This document shows, piece after piece, positions 1 through 7,837 of a DNA stretch of 64,000 nt. Source of the DNA: DATEKX01 sp963726785 (GTDB lineage Bacteria > Acidobacteriota > Blastocatellia > UBA7656). Where the stretch lies: NCBI GenBank assembly GCA_963726785.1, contig CAVSDJ010000009.1, forward strand, positions 186,001-250,000, read 5' to 3'. Under the pieces are notes generated by a model. That model was not told where the DNA came from, did not search any database, and saw only the letters and a list, made by a program, of their open reading frames with translations. Position numbers and translations under genes: made by a program. Every line of letters begins with the position of its first letter. Within the stretch, counting starts at the first letter, position 1.

Positions 1-259
1 AAAGCTTCGCGCTCGGTGCCGCCGATTTCCGACGCGACATGCGACGTGGTCGGACAGCGGCGGCTTTGCGGCGCATCACTCGCGCGAACCCGGTCAATTC
101 TTCGACCGTTTCGCCCTTCATCCTTAATGCCGTGAGAAGCGAAGCGATCTGCGCGTCAGTGCACTGGCCCGTCATGATTTGATCGAGCACAGATTCGGCT
201 TCTTCGGCGCTTAAGTGCTGGCGGTCAACAGCTTTTTTAATAGCTTCCGTAATAGTCAT
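1..259 (-). CDS. trpD: anthranilate phosphoribosyltransferase, N-terminal part (runs off window)
   Basis: Reading leftward from an ATG at 259 the protein begins MTITEAIKKAVDRQHLS and contains the helical N-terminal signature of TrpD, including LLTALRMKGETVEEL at about residues 43-57. The family transfers phosphoribose from PRPP to anthranilate in tryptophan synthesis. The PRPP-binding GTGGD motif would lie beyond the window edge. After about residue 74 the in-frame translation becomes Arg/Ser-rich and unlike TrpD. The next frame (coordinates below about 45) reads SEIGGTEREA, which suits the linker before that motif better, so a one-base deletion near 45-50 is likely. Identification rests on the N-terminal domain only. 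Confidence 0.65.
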   Translation of the reverse strand, partial: MTITEAIKKAVDRQHLSAEEAESVLDQIMTGQCTDAQIASLLTALRMKGETVEELTGFARVMRRKAAAVRPRRMSRRKSAAPSAKL

Positions 260-453
260 GCGAGTTCAACCCTGAACATGAAAGACCAGTCGCGCTCCAT
301 CCGTAGATTCGGTTTTATCAATCAGCCAGCTTGACCGCTGACTTCGGGCGTGATTAAGATGGCGACTGTCTGAAGAATCAATAATCGCCCTGGAAGATCA
401 TCCCCACACAAGCAAGTCGGTGAGCAAAATAAAAGTTAAAAGGAGAGCAGAAA

Positions 454-885
454 ATGTGGAAAGAGTTCAAAGAATTCATCGCGCGCGGAAACGTGATTGA
501 TCTGGCCGTTGCCTTAATCATAGGCGCGGCTTTTGGCAAAATCATCACCTCTCTGGTTGACGACGTAGTGATGCCGCCCATCGGAATGATTCTTGGAAAG
601 GTGAATTTCTCTGACCTGTTCCTCGCCTTGAGCGGCAGCCCGAATTCGGTGGCGGAAGCGAAAGCCGCAGGACTGCCCACGATCAACTATGGCATGTTCA
701 TCAACACGGTGATTCAGTTTCTCATAGTCGCTTTTGTGATCTTCATCGTGGTCAAAGCGTTCAATCGAATGAAGCGCCGCCCGGAAGAATTGCCGCCGAC
801 GTTGAAGGCGTGCCCGTACTGTTTTTCTGACATCCCTGTTCAAGCGACCAGATGCTCGCGATGCACTTCGCAGTTGACCGCATAA
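454..885 (+). CDS. mscL: large-conductance mechanosensitive channel with C-terminal zinc ribbon
   Basis: This is a pentameric inner-membrane channel that opens under membrane tension and releases osmolytes during hypo-osmotic shock. The N-terminus (MWKEFKEFIARGNVIDLAVA) and the two transmembrane helices (about residues 15-45 and 80-104) are typical MscL. The segment after the second helix departs from the E. coli type: after RRPEELPP it ends in a CPYC-X10-CSRC zinc ribbon (Cys120, 123, 134, 137) in place of the usual charged cytoplasmic helix. The start is preceded by a strong AAGGAG ribosome-binding site. The gene stands alone between divergently and convergently arranged neighbours. Confidence 0.93.
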   Translation: MWKEFKEFIARGNVIDLAVALIIGAAFGKIITSLVDDVVMPPIGMILGKVNFSDLFLALSGSPNSVAEAKAAGLPTINYGMFINTVIQFLIVAFVIFIVVKAFNRMKRRPEELPPTLKACPYCFSDIPVQATRCSRCTSQLTA

Positions 886-946
886 AGATCAACGATGTAG
901 GCAGCGACTATTGGCGCAACAACGTCACCGACTCGGAAGAACCAGT

Positions 947-1468
947 TCAGCTATTTCTCTGGCCGTCATCAATTTGCGAATGTACAGCGGGACGAGTCGC
1001 TTCATTGTAATGGCCCTCGAATAACTTGTCACACAACTGATCTATCTCGCGCTGAAATTTCACATCAGTCGAGCGGAAACCGTCATCAGTTAAAGGCTCT
1101 GTGATGGGCAGCCGCACGAGCAAATCGTAAGTGTTCATCCACATGCGACAATAGGAAATAAGAGCTTCGGGTTGCTGTCCGCTCGTTCCGTACAGTCTGG
1201 CATAATAAGCGAAATTGTCGAGCACGGAGCGGTCACAAACCAGAACATCTGCCCGAAGAGATTTTTCGATCTCCAATTGCACCTGCCGAGCTATGATCCA
1301 CAGATGCGCCTCGCGGCTCGCGCGGTCGTTGAGAGCGAACGGGCATTCGCGCGCTATCTCCGTGAGAAGCTCGACCGTCTTTGCTTTGCGCTTTATCGCG
1401 CCGCCAAGCTCATAAGCTATGGTTGTTTTGCCGATGCCGTGTGTCCCTACCAGTGCAACCTTGAACAA
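947..1468 (-). CDS. P-loop NTPase of the AAA_28/NadR-like type, TTG start
   Basis: The predicted 173-residue protein starts FKVALVGTHGIGKTT, a Walker A loop at about residues 8-16, followed by LVCDRSVLDN, which resembles a Walker B/LID region of kinase-like NTPases. I chose the TTG at 1468 because a GGGAGG ribosome-binding site lies seven bases upstream (1476-1481), the P-loop would otherwise sit far from the N-terminus, and longer forms would overlap the divergent gene at 1600. Families of this kind phosphorylate nucleosides or cofactors such as nicotinamide riboside, but no substrate is evident here. The roughly 130-base gap to 1600 probably holds divergent promoters. Confidence 0.7.
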   Translation of the reverse strand: MFKVALVGTHGIGKTTIAYELGGAIKRKAKTVELLTEIARECPFALNDRASREAHLWIIARQVQLEIEKSLRADVLVCDRSVLDNFAYYARLYGTSGQQPEALISYCRMWMNTYDLLVRLPITEPLTDDGFRSTDVKFQREIDQLCDKLFEGHYNEATRPAVHSQIDDGQRNS

Positions 1469-1599
1469 TTTTTTGCCTCCCTGAGCGGCGAGACATTCTA
1501 GCAAGGTCAGGGGAGCAGTCTCAAACCCGTCATTGATGAAGCGCGCAGTTACGCGTGTAGCATAAAGTCGCGCGGGCCTCTCGGGATAGGAACTCACTA

Positions 1600-2439
1600 A
1601 TGCCTTCACACGGAAACGAGAAAATTGCAATCGTGCTCTCAGCCGGTTATTTCGGATTCTTCGCTCACGCAGGATTCATGCTTGCTTGCGAAGAGCTTGG
1701 CATTGATTATGCGGCCATCGCAGGCTCAAGCGCCGGGTCTGTAGTCGCTGCAATGCACGCTTCGGGAATCCCTGCTGCGGAAATAATCGAGTTGCTTTCA
1801 AGCGTGCAGCGCAAAGACATGTGGGACAGCATAGGGATTGCCGGATTGATCGGTTCGCTTATGAAGCGCGGGCGCGGGTGGACAGGGCTTCTCAAAGGCG
1901 AGCAGTTTGAAGAGCGCCTTAATTACCGGCTGCGCGTGAAGACGTTTGAAGAATGTCCACGCGCGCTCTACGTGACGGCGCTCAATTTGACCAAAGGGGT
2001 CGAAGAGACTTTTTATTCGGGCACGATAGCCGACAAGGTGCGGGCCTCTTGCAGCTATCCGTTTTTGATGTCGTCGAAAACGATTAATGGCGACGAGTAC
2101 TGGGACGGGGGTTTTTTGACGAAGATACCTCTTGAAACGATGGTCGAGCGAGAACGCCCTGATCGTTTGATAATTCATTACCTGCCGATGCGCGACGAAG
2201 AAACGGATTTGAAAAATCGACAGTGGTCTGCAATCGGCTTGATGGAACGCGCGCTGAACATATCGCGCAAGGAGATGGAAGGCCGCCGCCTGGAAGCACT
2301 GGGCGAACTCAAAAACAAGATCATCAGGGTTGAGCCAGAAGTTCCGCGAGTGAGCGCGAGAGACCTTTCAATCGGCAAAGACGCAACCCGCGCCGCGTAT
2401 GAACATGCAATGAAAGTGATGAGCAATGAGTTACAGTAG
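1600..2439 (+). CDS. patatin-like phospholipase family protein
   Basis: A 279-residue patatin-fold serine hydrolase that would cleave acyl esters of lipids. The nucleophile elbow GSSAG (Ser44) and the catalytic Asp of the DGG motif (Asp169) form the Ser-Asp dyad. The usual glycine-rich oxyanion loop (GGGxRG) before the elbow is replaced by SAGYFGFFAHAG, so activity or substrate choice may differ from RssA/YlbK-type proteins. There is no signal peptide, suggesting a cytosolic enzyme. Its last codon (CAG) and stop codon (TAG) lie inside the palindromic element at 2434-2492. Confidence 0.83.
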   Translation: MPSHGNEKIAIVLSAGYFGFFAHAGFMLACEELGIDYAAIAGSSAGSVVAAMHASGIPAAEIIELLSSVQRKDMWDSIGIAGLIGSLMKRGRGWTGLLKGEQFEERLNYRLRVKTFEECPRALYVTALNLTKGVEETFYSGTIADKVRASCSYPFLMSSKTINGDEYWDGGFLTKIPLETMVERERPDRLIIHYLPMRDEETDLKNRQWSAIGLMERALNISRKEMEGRRLEALGELKNKIIRVEPEVPRVSARDLSIGKDATRAAYEHAMKVMSNELQ

Positions 2440-2492
2440 CCCGACCGTGAGGGAGGGCTACGACCTGCGTCCTTGCTTCGCGCGGGCTACTG
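2434..2492. repeat. dispersed palindromic element, family A copy 1
   Basis: A 59-bp imperfect palindrome with perfect 10-bp ends CAGTAGCCCG / CGGGCTACTG. The left arm continues ACCGTGAGGGAGGGC and the right arm CCTTGCTTCGCGCGGG. Related copies lie at 26470-26529 (inverted) and 46804-46863. It fills the gap between two convergent genes and supplies the stop codon of the patatin gene. It may act as a bidirectional terminator, but it has no T-run. Confidence 0.9.
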
Positions 2493-2493
2493 T

Positions 2494-3492
2494 TTACCTG
2501 AGCGCGATTCTCGGATCACGGTTGCGCGGAAGGTCGAACCACACATTGTTCAATTGCTCCATCTCTTCTTCGTCAAGTTCCAACTCGACTCCTTGAAGCG
2601 AGTCGCGCAACTGCTCGGCAGAGGTCGCGCCAATGATGGTCGAAGTAACAGCCTTGTGTTTTAACGCCCAACTGATGCTCACGTGAGTGAGCGATTTGCC
2701 GCGCGCATCGAACAGTGATTTGAGCCGCTCAATCGCGTCGAAAGAGGCTTCGTTCCAGTAGCGGTCAATATAGAGTTTGCCTGCGACCGCAAAGCGCGTG
2801 TTGTCCGCAGGCGGCGCGCTGCGCTTGTGTTTGCCTGTGAGCAGCCCGCCCGCGAGCGGATTGTAAACGATCACGCCGATTCCCTGATCCAGACAAAGCG
2901 GAAATAATTCGTGCTCGATTTCTCGATAAAGCAGATTGTATCGCGGCTGGACTGAATCGAACCGCGCAAGCCCCAGCCTGTCGCTCGCCCACAAAGCTTT
3001 TCCCAGTTGCCACGTCTGAAAATTAGAGCAACCGATATAGCGCGCCTTGCCGCTTTGGACTATCGAATCAAGAGCGCTGAGAGTTTCCTCAATCGGCGTA
3101 TCAGGATCAGGCGCGTGCACTTGATAGAGATCGACGTAATCGGTTTGAAGCCTCCGCAGACTAGCTTCGATTGCCGAAAGGATGTGTTTGCGCGAAAGCC
3201 CTTCGTCGTTGGGCCTCGGCCCCATCTTCATTCTGCATTTGGTCGCAAGAATGAAATCATCGCGGCGGCCTTTGAGCCATCGGCCTACTATCTCTTCAGT
3301 CCTGCCGACCGCTTCCAAAGAGACGGGAACCGGGTACACGTCGGCTGTGTCTATGAAGTTGACGCCCCCTGCTGCCGCTTCGTCCATCACGCGGAAAGAA
3401 GTTTGCTCGTCGCACTGGTGGCCGAAGGTCATCGTGCCCAGACAGACTTCGGTTACCTTCAAGCCTGTGCGGCCCAATCGCTTTATTTTCAA
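2494..3492 (-). CDS. aldo/keto reductase
   Basis: A 332-residue NADPH-dependent TIM-barrel oxidoreductase acting on aldehydes or ketones in the cytosol. The catalytic tetrad is visible as Asp48 and Tyr53 in FIDTADVYP, Lys85 in ILATKC and His126 in YQVHAP. The C-terminal cofactor region includes STIIGATSAEQL. An AAGGAGG ribosome-binding site lies just upstream of the ATG. The physiological substrate cannot be told from sequence. It is convergent with the patatin gene, separated only by palindromic element A. Confidence 0.92.
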   Translation of the reverse strand: MKIKRLGRTGLKVTEVCLGTMTFGHQCDEQTSFRVMDEAAAGGVNFIDTADVYPVPVSLEAVGRTEEIVGRWLKGRRDDFILATKCRMKMGPRPNDEGLSRKHILSAIEASLRRLQTDYVDLYQVHAPDPDTPIEETLSALDSIVQSGKARYIGCSNFQTWQLGKALWASDRLGLARFDSVQPRYNLLYREIEHELFPLCLDQGIGVIVYNPLAGGLLTGKHKRSAPPADNTRFAVAGKLYIDRYWNEASFDAIERLKSLFDARGKSLTHVSISWALKHKAVTSTIIGATSAEQLRDSLQGVELELDEEEMEQLNNVWFDLPRNRDPRIALR

Positions 3493-3588
3493 CTTGAAGC
3501 CCTCCTTTAATAGAGATTCTAACCGCCGAAGCGCCGGGCTCCAAAGAGCCTCTCTACAGGGACGCTTATGTCAGTTGGACAATTGATC

Positions 3589-3618
3589 TTGTGGAATGCG
3601 AGCGGCGCTGGTTATAAT
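3589..3618 (+). promoter_or_regulatory. candidate sigma70-type promoter for the IPT-NHL gene
   Basis: TTGTGG at 3589-3594 is followed after 18 bases by TATAAT at 3613-3618, which fits a housekeeping promoter. It would give a leader of roughly 230 bases before the start at 3854. The rest of the 3493-3853 gap contains no convincing gene or hairpin. Confidence 0.4.
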
Positions 3619-3853
3619 TTTCAGTCGCTGATCAACCTCTCAAGGGCAATATATCGAGGGTGTCTTGTAGTCTTCGCAGGTTTTACATTGCAAGGTTTCG
3701 CTCTGCGCGGTTTCTATTGTATGGCGAAACAGTTATCGAACAAATAGGGTGAAGGGATTTGATGCGCAACCTGTATCTCAAATGAATCAATAATTTGTCC
3801 ATCACGCCGAACGCGAGGTCGGGTTGCGTGAAAGCAGCAAGGAGAAAGACGTA

Positions 3854-5017
3854 ATGAAGAAAGCAGTCGGATATTCATTGGCAGCAGTTTTTATTCTATC
3901 GTTGGTTTTTTTGCCCGATTTACAGCCTCGGGCAACCGTTCACGCGCAGCAAGCAGCGCCTAAACTCAATCGCGTCCGCCCTGACAAAATCAGCTCGGGC
4001 GCTCCCACATTTACCATCAGATTAGAGGGTAAGAATTTCGCAGAAGGCTCGAAAATCCTGCTCGATGGCGTGCCCCTCGCTTCATCGCGCGTCGCTAAGA
4101 ATGGCAAATTGCTGCTGGCCGAAGTTGATGCTTCGGTAGTCGCAAATGCCGGTGAGCACAGTGTGCAGGCGATGAGCCCCGATGGCACGACGACCGAAAC
4201 GCTCACGCTTTCAGTCCGGCAAACGGACCCTGATTTGATTATCCGGCTTCCGCAGAATTCCGTTCAGGAAGATAGCGGCGTCGTATTTCTTCCATTTGTA
4301 ACAGGCCAGGGACTCAGCGATACTGACAAAGTTTTTGTTTGGGGCAAGCCTGTGGATTTCAGGGTTACAGACGACCGCACTATGCAAATCCAAATACCGG
4401 CGGGCATGGTGGGCGAACCTGCGCGCATACCCATAACCGTGCGTGACAAGGATGATAATTTCTCGAACACCGAAATCTTTTTCATCGTGCCGCGCCCTGC
4501 CAGGATAAGTTCGTTTGATCCTGACACGCTCGAAGTCGGCGCAGAAGATACGCTGCTGAAGGTATTCGGCACATTTAAACCTGACGCAGTCATAGTTGTT
4601 AACGGGATTCCGCTTCCGACCGAGATGGTGAAAAAGCGTCTGGAAGCCACGATACCGGCCAGCCTGCTTGCCGCGCCCGCTCAATTGACTCTTCGTATTG
4701 ATCAAGACGGCATTCAATCAGAAGATCAAATCATCACGGTTACTCCTACGGACGCGCCTTTCATTTTCACCATAGCTCCTTTATTGATCAGACAGGGCGA
4801 AGACCGCGAGACGATTAACATCGTCGGAGCAAATTTCGATGGCAAATCCACGGCGTTCATTGATGGGGAAGAAGCGAGGGTCACAGAGAATACGAAAAGA
4901 CGTTTGACGGTTCGCGTGCCCAAAGAACTGCTCAGCGTGGTCGGCACACACACCATTCAGGTGAAAGATGAAGATGGCAACGTTACGGCGAGCTTTCTCC
5001 TTCAGGGTTGTGCCTGA
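3854..5017 (+). CDS. secreted IPT/TIG-domain protein, 5' part of a frameshifted IPT-NHL gene
   Basis: The start at 3854 has an AAGGAG site six bases upstream and opens with a signal peptide (MKKAVGYSLAAVFILSLVFL, then a VHAQ cleavage region). The exported part contains about four immunoglobulin-like IPT/TIG modules, seen as repeated phrases such as LEGKNFAEGSKILLDG and VGANFDGKSTAFIDG. These folds generally mediate binding or spacing in surface proteins. The frame stops at 5017, but the next frame continues at once with a PDVTVSTLAGG sequence. Removing one G from the GGG run near 4997-4999 joins the two parts into about 739 residues. Function beyond extracellular binding is unknown. Confidence 0.8.
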   Translation: MKKAVGYSLAAVFILSLVFLPDLQPRATVHAQQAAPKLNRVRPDKISSGAPTFTIRLEGKNFAEGSKILLDGVPLASSRVAKNGKLLLAEVDASVVANAGEHSVQAMSPDGTTTETLTLSVRQTDPDLIIRLPQNSVQEDSGVVFLPFVTGQGLSDTDKVFVWGKPVDFRVTDDRTMQIQIPAGMVGEPARIPITVRDKDDNFSNTEIFFIVPRPARISSFDPDTLEVGAEDTLLKVFGTFKPDAVIVVNGIPLPTEMVKKRLEATIPASLLAAPAQLTLRIDQDGIQSEDQIITVTPTDAPFIFTIAPLLIRQGEDRETINIVGANFDGKSTAFIDGEEARVTENTKRRLTVRVPKELLSVVGTHTIQVKDEDGNVTASFLLQGCA

Positions 5018-6074
5018 CGTTACGGTAAGCACGCTGGCCGGAGGCAAACGCGACGGCTTCAATCTAGAGACCTGCGTGGCTGGCGTTGACGCGGAATTTA
5101 GAAGGCCGCGCCGAATTACGTTGGCCCCTGACGGATTGCTCTACGTCACGGATCAGCAGAATCACGCTATTCGCACGGTCAACCCGGATACTGGCGAGGT
5201 CTGCACGATTGCGGGCGGTCAGGAAGGCTACAAAGATACTGCTGATGGAGCTGGCGCTCCGGCTTTCTCATTCCCGAACGGGATCGCTGTAGACTCAAAC
5301 GGGACGATATATGTCACAGAGAACGGCAACAACGTTGTGCGTCGCATCATTCGAACGGGCGGCACTCTGACGGTTGAAACATTCGCTGGCGGCTTTGACA
5401 GGATAACGGACGAGAACAAGCAGGAAAAATTCAACAGCACTCGACGCGGGCTTAGCGGCTTCCGCAGCAGCAGCTTGCTCGATTCCAATTTCCGCTTGCC
5501 TGATGACATTCTCGTCGCGCCTGACGGAGCCATCTATCTGGCGGACGCAGGCAACCACGTGATTCGTCGCATAAGACAGAACGTTGTAGAAACTATCGCG
5601 GGCAACGGCGTTCCGGGATTCGCTGACGGCGTAGCCGGAAATGCGCGGTTCAGCACGCCGACCGGCATTACGCTTTCTGCCGACGGCAGATTTTTGCTCG
5701 TGGCCGACACGAATAATCATCGCGTGCGGAAGATAGATCTGCTCAGCAATCGCGTGGATACGCTTGCAGGAAACGGTTTGCCCGGCAACGATGACGGCTC
5801 TGCCGGAGAAGCTACTTTCAACCAACCCATAGGACTGGCGCTCGATTCTGACGGGACGCTTTATGTGAGCGAGATATTCGGAAGTGATATTCGCCGCATT
5901 GACCCGCTGGGAAATGTGACGACGCTTGCGGGCAAAACGTCCAAGTTCAAAGACGGCCCGGGCCTCGACGCATTTTTCAACAACCCGCGCGGGATTACCA
6001 TAGACAAACAACGCGGAATTTTATACGTAGCGGATCAGGAAAACTCCCGCATACGAAAGATAGTTTTGCGCTAA
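4968..6074 (+). CDS. NHL-repeat beta-propeller, 3' part of the frameshifted IPT-NHL gene
   Basis: In the +1 frame relative to the upstream segment, this part encodes at least five NHL blades with the pattern GIAVDSNGTIYVTENGNNVV, alternating with TLAGG turns. Such propellers in acidobacterial exported proteins are thought to bind ligands or proteins. Its apparent own start (MKMATLRRAF) is an out-of-frame reading of the IPT domain, has no signal peptide and no ribosome-binding site, so I treat it as the C-terminal half of the preceding protein. Two hairpins with T-runs follow the stop. Confidence 0.82.
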   Translation: MKMATLRRAFSFRVVPDVTVSTLAGGKRDGFNLETCVAGVDAEFRRPRRITLAPDGLLYVTDQQNHAIRTVNPDTGEVCTIAGGQEGYKDTADGAGAPAFSFPNGIAVDSNGTIYVTENGNNVVRRIIRTGGTLTVETFAGGFDRITDENKQEKFNSTRRGLSGFRSSSLLDSNFRLPDDILVAPDGAIYLADAGNHVIRRIRQNVVETIAGNGVPGFADGVAGNARFSTPTGITLSADGRFLLVADTNNHRVRKIDLLSNRVDTLAGNGLPGNDDGSAGEATFNQPIGLALDSDGTLYVSEIFGSDIRRIDPLGNVTTLAGKTSKFKDGPGLDAFFNNPRGITIDKQRGILYVADQENSRIRKIVLR

Positions 6075-6097
6075 GCGAAAGATCAGATTTGACCAGA

Positions 6098-6148
6098 TGG
6101 GCTGGCTCTGAGGGGCTGGCCCATTTTTTTGGCTAGCCAATTTTTTTG
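6098..6148 (+). terminator. tandem rho-independent terminators
   Basis: A stem with TGGGC/GCCCA ends (6098-6123) is followed by seven T residues. Immediately after comes a perfect TTGGCTAGCCAA palindrome (6130-6141) and a second run of seven T residues. They lie just past the IPT-NHL stop and before the convergent infA. Confidence 0.75.
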
Positions 6149-6174
6149 CAACCCGGCTAAAAACTGCGACTTGA

Positions 6175-6396
6175 TTAACTACGATGCCTGTAGGTTATGC
6201 GCCCCTTCGTCAGGTCGTAAGGCGACAACTCGACAGTCACCTTGTCGCCCGGCAACACTTTGATGAAGTTCTTGCGCATCTTGCCCGATAAATGAGCGAG
6301 TATTTCGTGGCCTTCGGCTATCTGTACCTTGAAGGTAGCGTTGGGCAGGGAATCAACCACGGTTCCGTCGACGGGGATCATATCGTCTTTTGGAAT
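6175..6396 (-). CDS. infA: translation initiation factor IF-1, apparent AUU start
   Basis: IF-1 binds the ribosomal A site and assists IF-2 and IF-3 in initiation. The OB-fold signature is clear (VDGTVVDSLPNATFKVQI, HLSGKMRKNFIKVLPGD, TKGRITYRH). Starting at the ATG at 6381 gives 68 residues, lacking the usual xPKDD N-terminus. An in-frame ATT at 6396 restores it and gives 73 residues, the usual size. It sits correctly behind a ten-base Shine-Dalgarno match (6401-6410), whereas the ATG is 22 bases from the GGAGG core. The AUU start is therefore inferred from spacing and family length; an ATG misread as ATT cannot be excluded. No ribosomal-protein genes flank it. Confidence 0.93.
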   Translation of the reverse strand: MPKDDMIPVDGTVVDSLPNATFKVQIAEGHEILAHLSGKMRKNFIKVLPGDKVTVELSPYDLTKGRITYRHRS

Positions 6397-6410
6397 ACTC
6401 TCACCTCCTT
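6394..6410 (-). promoter_or_regulatory. ten-base Shine-Dalgarno sequence and AUU start of infA
   Basis: On the minus strand AAGGAGGTGA, fully complementary to the 16S rRNA 3' end, is followed by GAGT and then ATT. Spacing from GGAGG to ATT is seven bases. In E. coli infC an AUU start makes synthesis of IF-3 self-limiting; whether anything similar applies here is inference. Confidence 0.6.
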
Positions 6411-6690
6411 AAACGGATGTTTAAGCTCACAGCTTGAACTGCTGCCAGGTCCGAGTAGCCAAGCTTTGAGCGCTTGATAGCCTAAGAATACCGCATTAGC
6501 GCGTTTGAGTCTATCATTCTTGCAAGAAGCCGCTCACTAAAATTTCGTTAAATAACTAGACTGCCCACTCAAAGCCGCTGTTTCCCAATTTCCTGTTAGC
6601 AATCGCACGGAACTTGAATTGCTAAACCAAAGAATAATGGACAAATGTGTGAAAAATTTACCGCGCTAGTCCGGTTTTCTTCGATTGAAA

Positions 6691-6720
6691 CTTGACAATG
6701 CGAGACTCATATTTTATGCT
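6691..6720 (+). promoter_or_regulatory. promoter of the dnaJ-clpB cluster with HAIR-like overlap
   Basis: TTGACA (6692-6697) and TATGCT (6715-6720) are separated by 17 bases, an excellent sigma70-type promoter about 75 bases before dnaJ. Overlapping it, CTTGACA and ACTCATA are spaced by exactly seven bases. This matches 10 of 14 fixed positions of the HspR operator (CTTGAGT-N7-ACTCAAG), which controls dnaK and clpB genes in other phyla. The rest of the 6411-6797 gap shows no gene. Confidence 0.55.
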
Positions 6721-6797
6721 CTTATTGCTGCAAATTTCGGATTAAGTAGTTTAAGATTAACGATGTAGGCAGGTATGTTGAGACAGGGCCAAACTAG

Positions 6798-7811
6798 ATG
6801 GCTGTAAAATTTAAAGATTATTACGAAATTTTAGGGGTCAAGCGAGATGCGACGGAAGATCAGATTCGGCAGGCTTTTCGCAAGCTTGCCCGCAAGCATC
6901 ACCCGGATTTGAACCCCGGCGATAAAGCCGCCGAAGAGAGATTCAAAGAGATAAATGAAGCCAACGAGGTTCTGTCGGATTCGGAAAAGCGTAAGCGTTA
7001 TGATCAGCTTGGAGCCAACTGGCAAAACGGCGCGGAGTTTACGCCGCCGCCCGGCTGGGGTCGCGTCAATGTAGATTACGAAGACCTAAACAGTGTTTTC
7101 AGCGGCGGCGGTTTCAGCGATTTCTTCGAATCGCTTTTCGGGGGAGGCCGCTCGGCAGGTCAAAATGATGCGCGACGACGCAGCAGCCGAAGCCGCGCCA
7201 AAGGCCAGGATGCCGAAGCCGAAATGGAGATTTCGGTCGAAGATGCCCATCGCGGCGGGCGGCACAGAATAACGCTTCAAAGCGTGCGCGTTTGTCCGAC
7301 TTGCAACGGGAGTGGGACTGCTGGCGGAAATATATGCCCGACGTGCAGAGGGGCCGGGCAAGTTGTAAGCCCCAAAAACATTGACGTGAATATACCGCCG
7401 GGCGCGCGCGAAGGGTCAGTAATCAAACTTCCGAAGCAGGGCCAGCCCGGACAGGGCGGCGGCGAAGCGGGCGACCTCTTCATAAAGCTGAGGATGAAGC
7501 CTCACGCCAAGTTTGCCGTTTCGGGAGACGACATCACGATTGAAGTTCCAATCACGGCATCGGAGGCTGTGTTGGGAAACTCAATCGAAGTGCCTACGAT
7601 TGACAGCAAAGCCGAGATGAAGATACCGGCAGGGTCGCAGGGCGGCCAGCGGCTGAGGCTGAAAGGTCAGGGATTGAACAAGCGCGGCGGCGGGCGCGGC
7701 GACCAATACATACGATTGAAGATAGTTGTTCCGACTAATCCGACTGAACGCGAAAAGCAGCTTTATAAAGAACTGGACGAAGCCAGTCAATTCAAACCGA
7801 GGTCGGGATAG
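6798..7811 (+). CDS. dnaJ: DnaJ/CbpA-type J-domain co-chaperone
   Basis: A 337-residue Hsp40 that would stimulate a DnaK partner and deliver unfolded clients. The J-domain occupies residues 5-70 with the HPD motif at 35-37. A Gly-rich region with DFFESLFGGG follows. The central zinc region is reduced to one pair of CxxCxGxG-like motifs (CPTCNGSG and CPTCRGAG), half of what canonical DnaJ carries. The two C-terminal substrate-binding beta domains are complete, including IPAGSQGGQRLRLKGQG. It is first in a co-directional stress cluster, 26 bases before clpB. Confidence 0.92.
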   Translation: MAVKFKDYYEILGVKRDATEDQIRQAFRKLARKHHPDLNPGDKAAEERFKEINEANEVLSDSEKRKRYDQLGANWQNGAEFTPPPGWGRVNVDYEDLNSVFSGGGFSDFFESLFGGGRSAGQNDARRRSSRSRAKGQDAEAEMEISVEDAHRGGRHRITLQSVRVCPTCNGSGTAGGNICPTCRGAGQVVSPKNIDVNIPPGAREGSVIKLPKQGQPGQGGGEAGDLFIKLRMKPHAKFAVSGDDITIEVPITASEAVLGNSIEVPTIDSKAEMKIPAGSQGGQRLRLKGQGLNKRGGGRGDQYIRLKIVVPTNPTEREKQLYKELDEASQFKPRSG

Positions 7812-7837
7812 AAACAAAGCGGAGGAATCGAAACAGA

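Noticed and set aside
4968..5060. Separate start for the NHL protein at 4968
   Set aside because: The first residues are an out-of-frame reading of the IPT domain; no ribosome-binding site or signal peptide.
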